From Lactobacillus crispatus (GTDB lineage Bacteria > Bacillota > Bacilli > Lactobacillales > Lactobacillaceae), in NCBI RefSeq assembly GCF_018987235.1, contig NZ_CP072197.1, forward strand, positions 1,984,001 through 2,048,000: 64,000 nt of DNA, in the 5' to 3' direction. Shown in pieces: positions 7,827-16,453 of this stretch (its first letter is position 1; each line of letters begins with the position of its first letter). Under the pieces are notes generated by a model that was not told the origin of the DNA, did not search any database, and saw nothing but the letters and a program-made list of their open reading frames with translations. The position numbers and the translations under genes are program-made.

Positions 7827-9335
7827 ATGAAAGAAAAAACGCGAACTGTTTTATTTTGGTTTATTTTAATCCAGCCCTTTTTAGACCTTTATTGGTTCTA
7901 CAACGGTAAATTAGCGGAAGTTTTACCATTTACTCTACCTACGATTATCCGAATTTTAGCTGTTTTTGTGATTTTCTGTATGTTTTTCAGTCAAAAGCAA
8001 AATTGGCAAAAATTAGGGCAAGACAAGTGGTTAATTCTATATTTAGCCCTACTAATTTTGTATTCGATTATTCACTTAATCCACGTCAAAAACTTTAACA
8101 GCATTAATCCTAATGACTACAATTATTCAACCGTAAGCGAAATTTTTTATCTCATTAGAATGCTTTTACCTCTGATGGTGATCTTTTTTACAAAAGAATT
8201 GAATTTCAGTCAGGAGCAATTCAGACACGTTATCGAAGGCATCAGCGGACTTTTTTCATTTACAATTGTCATTACCAATCTTTTTGTCATTTCGCTTAGA
8301 AGCTACGAGACAGGCCCGATTAGCGCTAATATTTTTGAATGGTTTGTTAACCCCAATATCGGTTACTCCCATATGGCCTCCAAAGGCTTCTTCAATTTTG
8401 CCAACATGGTATCAGCCGTACTCTTTATGCTGGTGCCTCTGATGCTTTACTTCATGTTCAGTCGTTTTAACTGGAAAATCGTCACTTTGAACGTAGTTCA
8501 AGCTTTAGCGATGATCGAGTTAGGAACCAAAGTGGCCCTCATCGGTTTAATCGGTGGCGTGATTATCAGTATTTTGCTGTATGTTTTCCACTTATTTATT
8601 GTTAAGGATGTTAACAAAAACGGCAAAGCCATTATCGTGGCGCTTTTAATCGAAGCTGGCACCTTTGCCATCATCCCCTTTGGTCCAGCAATCCAGCGCT
8701 ATAATTATGAAAAATATTTGGCTCAGCAATCCGATGATTCTTTGACACAGGCCAAGCGAGAATTAAATGCTGGCTTAAAAAAATATCCTCAAGGTAAACA
8801 GCGCAAGGAATTTTTAACGAATTTCATCGGCAATCATTATCAAGATTACGCCTTAAATAAGAAGTTTGTTTTTAAAAGCTACCCTTATAAATACGATCCT
8901 GAATTTTGGCTCAAAATCATGAACGAGCCAGGCACCGCTAGAATGCAAAACCGACATGTAGAAAAAGCGATGCTTGATCAAGTTGTGAAGACTAACAACA
9001 ATCGGCTCGACAAGTTCCTGGGCATTTCTTACACACGAGAAACCAACATTTTCAACCTTGAACGTGATTTCACTAGTCAAATTTATTCACTTGGTTGGAT
9101 CGGCATGCTGTTGTTCATTGGGCCTTATGTCATTATCCTGCTCTACGCTTTAATCAAGTGGCTAATGAACAAAGAAACGCGTACTTATTTGATCAGCTCA
9201 ATGTTGCTTTCAATCGCCTTTATGATTTTCGCAGCATTCTCGTCAGGTAACGTAATGGACTTCTTAACAGCTAGCTTCATCCTGGCTTTCGTTGAAGGCA
9301 GCTTGTTAGCTAGCGTAACCAGAAAAGAAAATTAA
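7827..9335 (+). CDS. O-antigen ligase/polymerase-type membrane protein
   Basis: A 502-aa integral membrane protein with about ten to twelve hydrophobic segments and a large extracytoplasmic loop (about 290-395) between the last groups of helices. This topology is typical of Wzy polymerases and O-antigen-ligase-like proteins (PF13425 type), which join glycan units on lipid carriers at the membrane. No sharper motif is visible. It stands alone between two terminators, not in a polysaccharide cluster, so its glycan substrate cannot be inferred. Confidence 0.6.
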   Translation: MKEKTRTVLFWFILIQPFLDLYWFYNGKLAEVLPFTLPTIIRILAVFVIFCMFFSQKQNWQKLGQDKWLILYLALLILYSIIHLIHVKNFNSINPNDYNYSTVSEIFYLIRMLLPLMVIFFTKELNFSQEQFRHVIEGISGLFSFTIVITNLFVISLRSYETGPISANIFEWFVNPNIGYSHMASKGFFNFANMVSAVLFMLVPLMLYFMFSRFNWKIVTLNVVQALAMIELGTKVALIGLIGGVIISILLYVFHLFIVKDVNKNGKAIIVALLIEAGTFAIIPFGPAIQRYNYEKYLAQQSDDSLTQAKRELNAGLKKYPQGKQRKEFLTNFIGNHYQDYALNKKFVFKSYPYKYDPEFWLKIMNEPGTARMQNRHVEKAMLDQVVKTNNNRLDKFLGISYTRETNIFNLERDFTSQIYSLGWIGMLLFIGPYVIILLYALIKWLMNKETRTYLISSMLLSIAFMIFAAFSSGNVMDFLTASFILAFVEGSLLASVTRKEN

Positions 9336-9336
9336 A

Positions 9337-9374
9337 CAAAAAAAAAGTTAGGTAGTTGCTCGCCTAACTTTTTC
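9337..9374. terminator. bidirectional terminator
   Basis: AAAAAAGTTAGG and CCTAACTTTTT form a stem with a 10-base loop. It serves both the 7827 gene (+) and the 9389 gene (-). Confidence 0.8.
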
Positions 9375-9388
9375 TTAGTTTTTAAACA

Positions 9389-10012
9389 TTATTTTTCTTG
9401 CTTAATAAAGCTTGAATCTGGCACCCGAATTAAGTAGTACCGAGTTGCTAAATGACCTGCATGCATCCCGATTCCATTTTGCCAATTCCGCTTGTACTTA
9501 GCCGTATAAATTGCCACGTAAGCACGTTGATACTTTTTATCCATTTTAGCCAATTCCTTTTTTACATAAGGAATCTTCTCGGCATTCACATCAAGCGCAG
9601 TGTTACCATAAGCAATCGAGGCATAGTCACTACCAATCGTGACCTTGCTGCCATCGCGATAAAAAGTATAAGTTTGTGAGCCATATCTCTTCTTAGCAGA
9701 ATTAATCGTTACATAGCTTGAATTTCCCGCACCTGTACGCATTATCAGTGGCTCATACTTCACGTTTGAAGTAATACGATTTGCATCTTCCAGGTCTGGA
9801 TTGTCCATAAAGGTCTGATTAAACATCCAACCTGCAGCTAATAAAAGTACTACAATTTCCACAATATTAAGAGCCATATTCGGCCAACTAAAGCGTTTAT
9901 GCTGTTTGATAATCATCTTGATTCGTCTTTGACGAATGTTTTGGACGATAAAAACTAAATAAAGAATGATGGCAACCCAAATTAAGATCCCAATGATATT
10001 CCAGCTGAACAT
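9389..10012 (-). CDS. two-TM membrane protein, LVIS_2131-like
   Basis: A 207-aa protein: one N-terminal helix (about 5-24), a basic loop (NIRQRRIKMIIKQHKR), a second helix (about 48-64) and an extracellular domain of about 140 residues. That domain contains a YVTINSAKKRYGSQTYTFYRDGS segment split by turns. It resembles the uncharacterised LVIS_2131 family of lactobacilli; I recall this family only from general knowledge. No enzyme motif. The monocistronic context gives no clue to its role. Confidence 0.5.
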   Translation of the reverse strand: MFSWNIIGILIWVAIILYLVFIVQNIRQRRIKMIIKQHKRFSWPNMALNIVEIVVLLLAAGWMFNQTFMDNPDLEDANRITSNVKYEPLIMRTGAGNSSYVTINSAKKRYGSQTYTFYRDGSKVTIGSDYASIAYGNTALDVNAEKIPYVKKELAKMDKKYQRAYVAIYTAKYKRNWQNGIGMHAGHLATRYYLIRVPDSSFIKQEK

Positions 10013-10123
10013 ATCTCGCCCTCCTTTTTTTCAATTATATGGTAAAAAAAGCAAAATTTGAATAGGATAATAATTGAATAGTGAGAAGATCTTACTAGTA
10101 CATTAGATTTATTAGGGAACATT

Positions 10124-10569
10124 ATGGTAGCAATAGCTTTTTATTCAATTACTGGGCAAACGGAACGTTTTATTAAGAAAACTCAACTTTCGGCCCATCA
10201 AATCGACGATGCCAACCCTAAGTATGATATGGGAAAATCTTATATCTTAATCGTACCCTCATATCAGGACTTCATGATGGATTCAGTCGTTGATTTTTTA
10301 ACGTATAAAGATAACAAAAAAATATTATAGGGATTATCGGTTGTGGCAACCGAAACTTTAACGACCTCTTTGCTCAAACTGCCAAAAAGATCGCGGCAAC
10401 ATTGAAAGTGCCTATTTTGTATCTTTTGGAATTTAGTGGTACTAACCAAGATGTCAAAAATGTACGAAAAATCGTACACGATCTTTCTGCTGGTGAGAGT
10501 ACTAAGCAAGTCCAAAAGCCTAAGGAATTACGTGGGAATATCAGCTCTTTGAGTGATTTTAGAGATTAA
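10124..10569 (+). pseudogene. nrdI: nrdI flavodoxin, frameshifted in an A tract
   Basis: NrdI is the flavodoxin-like partner that supplies an oxidant to activate the class Ib ribonucleotide reductase subunit NrdF. The first frame (68 aa) has the FMN loop YSITGQTERF. It stops at a TAG just after a run of seven A near 10318-10324. In the next frame the protein continues with the hallmark GIIGCGNRNFNDLF and LLEFSGTNQDV and ends 2 bp before nrdF. One extra A would restore about 148 aa, the normal length. Options are mutation, sequencing error, phase variation or slippage on the A run. Confidence 0.8.
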
Positions 10570-10571
10570 AT

Positions 10572-11507
10572 ATGACTGAAAAATATTACAAAGCAATTAA
10601 CTGGAATGACATGGAGGACCGGGTTGACAAATCTGCTTGGTCCCGCCTGAATGATATTATCTGGGAACCCCGTAATGTTCCAGTTAGAGAAGATAAAAAA
10701 GAATTTTTACAATTAGACAAGCCGGTGCAAGATGCCTTGCTTCACGCATTCGGAGCACTATCTTTTTCATCTGGACTCCAAATGAAAAATGGGCTAGAGC
10801 AAATTAAGGTAGATGCCATCACACCAGAGGAAGCAGCTGTGCTGAATGCCTTGCAATATTTGGAATCTATTGCCAATAAAGGCTACAGCTACGTTATCAA
10901 CGAGTTGACGGACTCAAATACAGCAAAAGACGTTATTAACTGGGCTGATGACAATCCTTACCTGCAAAAGAAGATTCGGATTTTGAATAAAATCTACCAA
11001 GGCGGGGATGCACTACAAAAGAAGGCAGCTAACGTTATCCTAGAGACAGCTCTCTATCATTCTGCCTTCTACGCTCCGCTTTATTTATTCGGACAAGGCA
11101 AAATGGTACGAACAGCTGAAATTGTTAAGTTAGCTTTACGTGGCACTTCATTTAGTGGAATTTATCCTGGTTACAAGTTCCGCTTAGGCTACCAAAAATT
11201 AGGTAAAACTGAGCAAGCAGAGCTAAAAGAATGGATCGATAACTTGTACGATGTGCTAATTGATAATGAGAAGAAGCACATTGAGTTAATGTACAGGGGC
11301 ACTGACTGGATCGATGATGTTACGCACTATTTCTACTACAGTGTCAACAAGGCCTACCTCAACCTAGGTTTTTCAGCCAAGTATCCTGACACTTCTGATT
11401 CAATCAACCCTATTATTGAAAAAGGGGTCATCAAGAATGCAGTGCTTGAAGACTTCTTCTTCTACACTAACGATCACTCGCTGACTAAGTTTAAAGAAAT
11501 TAAATAA
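10572..11507 (+). CDS. NrdF-like protein lacking most metal ligands
   Basis: A 311-aa homologue of the class Ib ribonucleotide reductase beta subunit. It aligns along its length with E. coli NrdF (shared INWN start, DA-TP-E motif, DNE and GTDWIDDV region). Of the six iron/manganese ligands (Asp67, Glu98, His101, Glu158, Glu192, His195 in NrdF), the equivalents here are Ser67, Glu98, Ala101, Glu158, Thr192 and Ser195; the tyrosine at 105 is kept. It cannot bind a normal di-metal centre. The C-terminal tail used for alpha-subunit contact is short. It follows the broken nrdI by 2 bp; no alpha subunit is nearby. Confidence 0.8.
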   Translation: MTEKYYKAINWNDMEDRVDKSAWSRLNDIIWEPRNVPVREDKKEFLQLDKPVQDALLHAFGALSFSSGLQMKNGLEQIKVDAITPEEAAVLNALQYLESIANKGYSYVINELTDSNTAKDVINWADDNPYLQKKIRILNKIYQGGDALQKKAANVILETALYHSAFYAPLYLFGQGKMVRTAEIVKLALRGTSFSGIYPGYKFRLGYQKLGKTEQAELKEWIDNLYDVLIDNEKKHIELMYRGTDWIDDVTHYFYYSVNKAYLNLGFSAKYPDTSDSINPIIEKGVIKNAVLEDFFFYTNDHSLTKFKEIK

Positions 11508-11511
11508 TTAC

Positions 11512-11548
11512 AAAAGACGCAATCGAAAATTCGGTTGCGTCTTTTTTT
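11512..11548. terminator. bidirectional terminator
   Basis: AAAAGACGCAA and TTGCGTCTTTTTTT flank a 12-base loop, between the convergent nrdF-like and 11547 genes. Confidence 0.85.
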
Positions 11549-12077
11549 ACTTCTTAGTAGTTTTCTTGGTTGCCTTTTTAGTAGCGGTTTTCTTTTCTGC
11601 TTCCTTTTTTTCAGGCTTCTTATATTCACGTATTGTGGTTAGCTTTTCAATAATTGCCTCCACCAGTTGATCAACAATCTTCGCTGGATCTTGTTCGATC
11701 TCTGCTTCACTGGCTAATTGATCAATTCTAAAGCCTGAAACATTAACGTATTCAGAGCGCGTTTCAAAGTAAACATTTAAAGGATATTCCTTACCCTCTT
11801 CAAAGAAGTTAGCAACTCGTTTGTAATTGCTATAAGGCAAATTGATAATATTTGTCTCCAAGGCAAAAGTAGCCGGCCGCTGACCCGTCACTGCTAGTTG
11901 CGTTTGGATCAATGAATTATGCTTAAAAGCAGCGATAACTTCCTTGACCATCTTTTCAGCATACGGCTTGATTTTGCTCTTCGACTTGCTAATGTCGGCA
12001 TATTTAACTGTTTCAAGATCTTGAATATAATCTTGATTTTCAATTTTTTCGTTGAGATCTTTTAAATTAATTTCCAA
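11547..12077 (-). CDS. hypothetical protein with Lys-rich tail, TTG start
   Basis: A 176-aa soluble protein. Residues 1-150 are mixed alpha/beta with no motif I recognise. The C-terminus is a low-complexity lysine tail (KKATKKTTKK) like those that bind nucleic acid or the cell surface. The start is TTG at 12077, supported by AAAGGA nine bases upstream. No signal peptide. The function is not deducible. Confidence 0.55.
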   Translation of the reverse strand: MEINLKDLNEKIENQDYIQDLETVKYADISKSKSKIKPYAEKMVKEVIAAFKHNSLIQTQLAVTGQRPATFALETNIINLPYSNYKRVANFFEEGKEYPLNVYFETRSEYVNVSGFRIDQLASEAEIEQDPAKIVDQLVEAIIEKLTTIREYKKPEKKEAEKKTATKKATKKTTKK

Positions 12078-12193
12078 AATAAACTTTCCTTTTTCATTGG
12101 TTATAATTACAAAATACTACAAAAAAATTTTTTGTCATCCTTTTTAAGGATTCAATTCAGCATTTTTAGCTTTTTATTTGTTAAAATGACACT

Positions 12194-12907
12194 ATGAAAA
12201 AGCAAAAATTTGATCTTAAGTATTTATTTTTACTCATTCCCATTACGTTAATTCTCATTATAGGATTGATTTACCTTTTTAACAAAAATAAAATCTATAA
12301 TGAAATTAATTGGATGACAATGAAGGAAGAACAGCGGCTCAATGTCCCGCTAGAAAATCAACTGCCCGATCTACCCAACGGCTGCGAGGTTACTAGCCTA
12401 TCAATGTTACTGAATTATTATGACATTAAGGTTAACAAATATGATCTCGCCGATAATATTGCTCATGTTGATTCTTTCACCGACAACGGTAAATATCGCG
12501 GCAACCCCAATCAGGGCTTTGTCGGCCATATGTCTGTCGCTAATGCTGGCTGGTGCGTTTATCACGGGCCTTTATTTGATGTTGCACGTAAATATACCAA
12601 CCACATAGAAGATGCCTCTGGCAGCAATTTTTTAGCGATTCTCAAGTTAATCTCCGATGGGCATCCCGTGCTGATCATTACCACAACCACTTTTAATCAT
12701 GTTAACAATATGCAAACATGGGAAACCAATACTGGTAAAGTCAACGTTACACCGTCATCACATGCCTGCGTGATCACGGGATACAACAAGCAAAAGAAGC
12801 TCGTCTATGTTAATAATCCTTACGGTATTAAAAACCAACCGGTTAATTGGCATAACTTAGAATTGAGTTATGACCAGCAAGGACGACAGGCACTTTACAT
12901 CAAATAA
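12194..12907 (+). CDS. membrane-anchored C39-like cysteine peptidase
   Basis: A 237-aa protein with one N-terminal membrane helix (about 10-30) and an extracytoplasmic C39-like domain (Peptidase_C39_2 type). Catalytic candidates are the Cys in PNGCEVTSLSMLLNYY near 64 and the His in SSHACVITGY near 194, followed by YVNNPYG with the Asn. Unlike bacteriocin transporters it has no ABC domain, so it is a stand-alone exported peptidase of unknown substrate. Single-gene unit with its own terminator. Confidence 0.75.
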   Translation: MKKQKFDLKYLFLLIPITLILIIGLIYLFNKNKIYNEINWMTMKEEQRLNVPLENQLPDLPNGCEVTSLSMLLNYYDIKVNKYDLADNIAHVDSFTDNGKYRGNPNQGFVGHMSVANAGWCVYHGPLFDVARKYTNHIEDASGSNFLAILKLISDGHPVLIITTTTFNHVNNMQTWETNTGKVNVTPSSHACVITGYNKQKKLVYVNNPYGIKNQPVNWHNLELSYDQQGRQALYIK

Positions 12908-12910
12908 CAA

Positions 12911-12941
12911 AAAAGGGCAAGCCACGAAGGCTTGTCCTTTT
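12911..12941 (+). terminator. terminator after the C39-like gene
   Basis: AAAAGGGCAAGCC pairs with GGCTTGTCCTTTT (one wobble) around a 5-base loop. Confidence 0.85.
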
Positions 12942-13103
12942 AACTCAAGGCACATGCTCAAAGCATATGTGGACGTTTAAACTGTTCACATCAGTGCGTC
13001 CAACATCAGCACTTCCCGTGCTTGCCACTTAAGGCGGATGTCCTCTATCTCATAAATATACGCATCTCGCGTTCATTAATCGACTCGTCAGTCAGTAATT
13101 GTA
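12942..13103. other. non-coding stretch with several stems
   Basis: No reading frame stands out. The sequence is GC-richer than its surroundings and holds nested complementary segments: ACATGC with GCATATGT, TGGACG with CGTCCA (12972-13000) and GCAC with GTGC. It lies just past the stop of the threonine-exporter-like pair on the minus strand. It may be a structured 3' region or small RNA; I cannot name a family. Confidence 0.3.
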
Positions 13104-13589
13104 CTATTTTTTATGTTTGATGTACAGTCTAGCACTTTTAAAATGACGATATTTAAATTTATAAAAAACTTCAGTACACATAGTCGATAACATGAAACCT
13201 AAAGCAATAGCACCAGTAACAATTGCTACTCGTAGAAGCAAATTCTCTCCTTGACTATAATCCCCCACAACTAAAGCACGTACTGCTTGATAAGCAGGCA
13301 CGCCCGGGACTAACGGTACTAAGGCAGGAATATTAAAGACCGTCACTGGACTTTTTTTAATGCGTGCAAAACACAAGCCCAAAATACCTATCAAAAAGGC
13401 GCCAATTAAATTTGAAATCATTCGCCCAAATCCCAAATTAAAGCAAGTCCAATATGCCATCCAGCCCACTGTGCCACTGACTCCTGACAGGTGAAGATCG
13501 CGATGAGGTATATTAATAGTTAATGCAAAACCCACCGAAGCTACATAAGAAAAAATGACATTAATAATAATTTCTAACCAAAGTGGCAT
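13104..13589 (-). CDS. ThrE-type exporter, small (C-terminal-like) subunit
   Basis: A 161-aa membrane protein with about five helices, matching the C-terminal half of threonine/serine exporters of the ThrE family (ThrE_2/DUF3815 type). Conserved signs include PALVPLVPGVPAYQAVRALV. With the upstream 256-aa partner it would make a split exporter for Thr/Ser or related metabolites. Start ATG with AGGAG seven bases upstream; 2 bp from the end of the partner gene, so they are co-translated. Confidence 0.75.
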   Translation of the reverse strand: MPLWLEIIINVIFSYVASVGFALTINIPHRDLHLSGVSGTVGWMAYWTCFNLGFGRMISNLIGAFLIGILGLCFARIKKSPVTVFNIPALVPLVPGVPAYQAVRALVVGDYSQGENLLLRVAIVTGAIALGFMLSTMCTEVFYKFKYRHFKSARLYIKHKK

Positions 13590-13591
13590 TT

Positions 13592-14362
13592 TTATACTCC
13601 TATGAATTTAAGTACAAGTGCAACTCCACCGCCTAAAGCTAAAGCGGTTAACACAGCCTCGCACATTCGCATAATCCCTGATAATAAATCTCCCATGAAT
13701 AGATCTCGCAAAGCATTAGTAATTGCCAAGCCTGGGACTAAAGTCATCAGAGCGCCGATCAAAATATTATCAGTAATCATTTGTGGATTAAAATGATTGA
13801 GTAATACTGCCAAGATCCCCATGACCATTGCTGCAATTAGCTCTGATAAAAAACGAATCTTAGTATATTTTTTAAACTCATAATACGACCAAAAACCAAC
13901 AGCCCCTACTAAGGCAGCACCTGGGAAATCAACCCAGTCGTAATTATCCATAAACAAAACCATCAAGGTAGCAGACAATACAGCAGCTCCCAATACCTGG
14001 AGCCACATTGGGAAAGTAGGTGCTTGTGATACTAAAGCAATCTTTTCTTTTAATTTAGAAAGAGTGATTTTTTCAACTGCAAATTGGCGCGACAAGTCAT
14101 TAACCCGGTCTACTAATTCCAAATTGATGTTGCGATCACGAATTTGTTTCATCTGACTTAGCTTGCCACCATCTAAGCTCATGAAAACACAGGTTGGCGT
14201 CGCAAAAACACGCGGATCATCAATTCCGGCATTGCGAGCAATTCTGAGCATTGTATCTTCTACCCGATACATTTCGCTCCCGCCTTCGATCATTAGTCGG
14301 CCCGCAGTTAAACAAATATCCATTACTTCTTGATAAAATTGGACATCCCGCTTCTCAGACAT
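13592..14362 (-). CDS. ThrE-type exporter, large (DUF1212) subunit
   Basis: A 256-aa protein with a cytoplasmic N-terminal domain (about 1-115, with AGRLMIEGGSEMYRVEDTM, the hallmark of DUF1212/PF06738) and five C-terminal membrane helices including LVPGLAITNALRDL. In Corynebacterium ThrE both halves are fused; the split form seen here is common in Firmicutes. It lies in a row with the ABC-F gene (10 bp upstream) and the small subunit (2 bp downstream). Confidence 0.8.
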   Translation of the reverse strand: MSEKRDVQFYQEVMDICLTAGRLMIEGGSEMYRVEDTMLRIARNAGIDDPRVFATPTCVFMSLDGGKLSQMKQIRDRNINLELVDRVNDLSRQFAVEKITLSKLKEKIALVSQAPTFPMWLQVLGAAVLSATLMVLFMDNYDWVDFPGAALVGAVGFWSYYEFKKYTKIRFLSELIAAMVMGILAVLLNHFNPQMITDNILIGALMTLVPGLAITNALRDLFMGDLLSGIMRMCEAVLTALALGGGVALVLKFIGV

Positions 14363-14372
14363 AGTTTTAGCC

Positions 14373-15914
14373 TCAGTTCATAGTTTCAATATCGATGGTC
14401 TTGTCGACCCAATCACCGCGGAAAAAGTCACGTTCGTGACTAACAATAATGACTCCGCCTGGGAAGTTAACAATCGCTTTTCTCAAAGCATCCTTGGTAT
14501 CGTTATCCAAGTGATTAGTAGGTTCATCAAGGAAAAGCAAATTAGCTGGTTCAAACTGCATCTTAGCTAATTTTACTTTTTCCTGTTCCCCACCAGAAAG
14601 TTCCTTTAGCGGACTCATTGCTTGTTGTGCAGTTAAGCCCATGCGTGCCAGCGCTTGTCGCAATTCCTTTGGCTTTTTGCGTTCAAATTCTTCTTGTAAA
14701 TATTGGAGTGGAGTCATGTTGCTATTAGGCCAGGTTAGATCTTGCTTGAAGTAAGCCAACTTTGCAGTAACAGATAACTCATATGAACCATAAATTGGCT
14801 TTAATTGCCCTAACAATGTCTTAAGCAAGGTAGTCTTACCAATTCCGTTAAAACCAGTAATCGCCACTTTTTCATCCCCACCAACAGAGAAATTGAAGGC
14901 TGACTTGACCAAAGCATGGTCGTAACCGATGACCAAATCTTGCGTCTGTAGCAACAAATTAGAAGCAGTCGCAACATATGGAAATTCAAAGCGTGCCTTG
15001 CGGTTGTTTTTTGGCGGTGTCAAAACATCCATCCGCGCCAGCTGCTTTTCCCGTGACTTAGCACTCTTAGCACGTGTACCCGCCTTGTTCTTGCGAATAT
15101 AGGCCTCAGTCTTAGCAATCTTGCGTTGCTGGTTAGCATAAGCCTTCAAGTAGGTCTCACGGTTGGCTGCTTTTTGCCGCAAGGCTTGCTTCAACGTTCC
15201 TGTATAACGGGTAATTGTGCCAAAATCGATATCGATAATGCAGTTAGTGATTCGGCCTAAAAAGTCATAGTCATGGCTGACCACGATAAACGCACCATCA
15301 AAATTATTCAAATAATCAACTAACCAATCAATGTGAGAGACATCCAGATAGTTAGTCGGTTCATCTAGTACCAAGACATCTGGACTTTGCAAAAGTAATT
15401 TAGCCAAAATAATTTTTGAGCGCTGACCACCAGATAACTTTGAAACATCATGGTCATAGCCCAGATCGGCTAAGCCCAACCCTGACGCAACCTGTTCAAT
15501 TTCAGTATCAATATCATAAAAATTATTTTCTTCTAAATAAGTCTGTACCTTGCCGGCTTTTTCTAACAGGGCTTCGTCCCCGTTTTCGGCATATTTGGCA
15601 TACAGATCATTCAACTCTTTTTCTTCTTGAAATAAATGATCAAACGCCGTCCGCAAAAAAACACGGATAGTCACACCAGGTGCCAATTTAGCATACTGGT
15701 CCAAATAACCAACATCAATTTTATTTTGCCAAGTTACTTGACCATCATCGGGCAAGATTTCACCGGTTAAAATTTTAATCAAGGTTGACTTACCAACACC
15801 ATTTTGACCAGTAACCCCCATATGGTCTTCTTTGTTAAGCACAAAGTTGGCATCTTCATATAAAGTTTTATCAATAAAACTCTGACTTAAATCTTTAACA
15901 GTTAATAAACTCAT
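14373..15914 (-). CDS. ABC-F family ATPase
   Basis: A 513-aa soluble protein with two ABC cassettes and no membrane domain. Cassette 1: Walker A GQNGVGKST, signature LSGGQRSK, Walker B VLVLDEPTNYLD. Cassette 2: GFNGIGKTT, LSGGEQEKVKL, LLFLDEPTNHLD. Between them is a long basic helical linker (about 240-300), the part that enters the ribosomal E site in this family. ABC-F proteins act as translation factors or antibiotic-resistance ribosome protectors. Which subfamily this is cannot be settled from reading alone. Confidence 0.88.
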   Translation of the reverse strand: MSLLTVKDLSQSFIDKTLYEDANFVLNKEDHMGVTGQNGVGKSTLIKILTGEILPDDGQVTWQNKIDVGYLDQYAKLAPGVTIRVFLRTAFDHLFQEEKELNDLYAKYAENGDEALLEKAGKVQTYLEENNFYDIDTEIEQVASGLGLADLGYDHDVSKLSGGQRSKIILAKLLLQSPDVLVLDEPTNYLDVSHIDWLVDYLNNFDGAFIVVSHDYDFLGRITNCIIDIDFGTITRYTGTLKQALRQKAANRETYLKAYANQQRKIAKTEAYIRKNKAGTRAKSAKSREKQLARMDVLTPPKNNRKARFEFPYVATASNLLLQTQDLVIGYDHALVKSAFNFSVGGDEKVAITGFNGIGKTTLLKTLLGQLKPIYGSYELSVTAKLAYFKQDLTWPNSNMTPLQYLQEEFERKKPKELRQALARMGLTAQQAMSPLKELSGGEQEKVKLAKMQFEPANLLFLDEPTNHLDNDTKDALRKAIVNFPGGVIIVSHERDFFRGDWVDKTIDIETMN

Positions 15915-15931
15915 TTTTCATCCCTTAATTA

Positions 15932-16309
15932 TTATTCAGCTGATTCATGTTCTTTTTCATAATTTTGGAGTGCATCAAGAACACGAGGCCAATAGCGCTT
16001 AGGTAAGATCAGTTGCAAACGATCATGATAAATAGGAAAATCACTTGCTTTTAGCCCCGTAATCTTAGCTAGCTCCTGATCTGTCAGCTTATATTTATAA
16101 ACAATACGCTTAATTTCGACTGATGCATGTCCTCTAAAATAGGATAGGCCGAAGAAAAAGATAGCAAAAACACTTGCTGTGATGATTGCTAATTGCAAAT
16201 TCATCCTGAAGCTGTGTAGACAAATAAAAATCACGGCAATAAAAGAAATCACAGCTGAGAGTACACCGTAAATAACTGGAAATATTGATTCTTTTTCTTC
16301 CTTTTGCAT
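15932..16309 (-). CDS. two-TM hypothetical protein, 125 aa
   Basis: Two adjacent membrane helices (about 10-30 and 36-56) are followed by a 65-residue cytoplasmic tail with a possible helix-turn-helix look (KLTDQELAKITGLKASDFPIY). It lies 17 bp upstream of the ABC-F gene and is probably co-transcribed. A strong GGAGG precedes the ATG. I do not recognise the family. Confidence 0.55.
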   Translation of the reverse strand: MQKEEKESIFPVIYGVLSAVISFIAVIFICLHSFRMNLQLAIITASVFAIFFFGLSYFRGHASVEIKRIVYKYKLTDQELAKITGLKASDFPIYHDRLQLILPKRYWPRVLDALQNYEKEHESAE

Positions 16310-16453
16310 AATCTTTTCCTCCCTAATTGAGACTTAGTAACTTTACGAACTTAGCAAAAATTGTTAAAGTTTGCAAGATACGACGTTTTCATTATTTTTT
16401 ACATAAGTTAAGTATACTTAGCAAAAATGAAATTGCACGAAGAAAGAAGAAAA

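Noticed and set aside
10572..11507. Normal NrdF or R2lox oxidase
   Set aside because: Four metal ligands are replaced, whereas R2lox keeps its metal site.
12942..13103. Hammerhead ribozyme on the minus strand (CTGACGAGTC)
   Set aside because: The GAAA core and a matching cleavage stem are missing.
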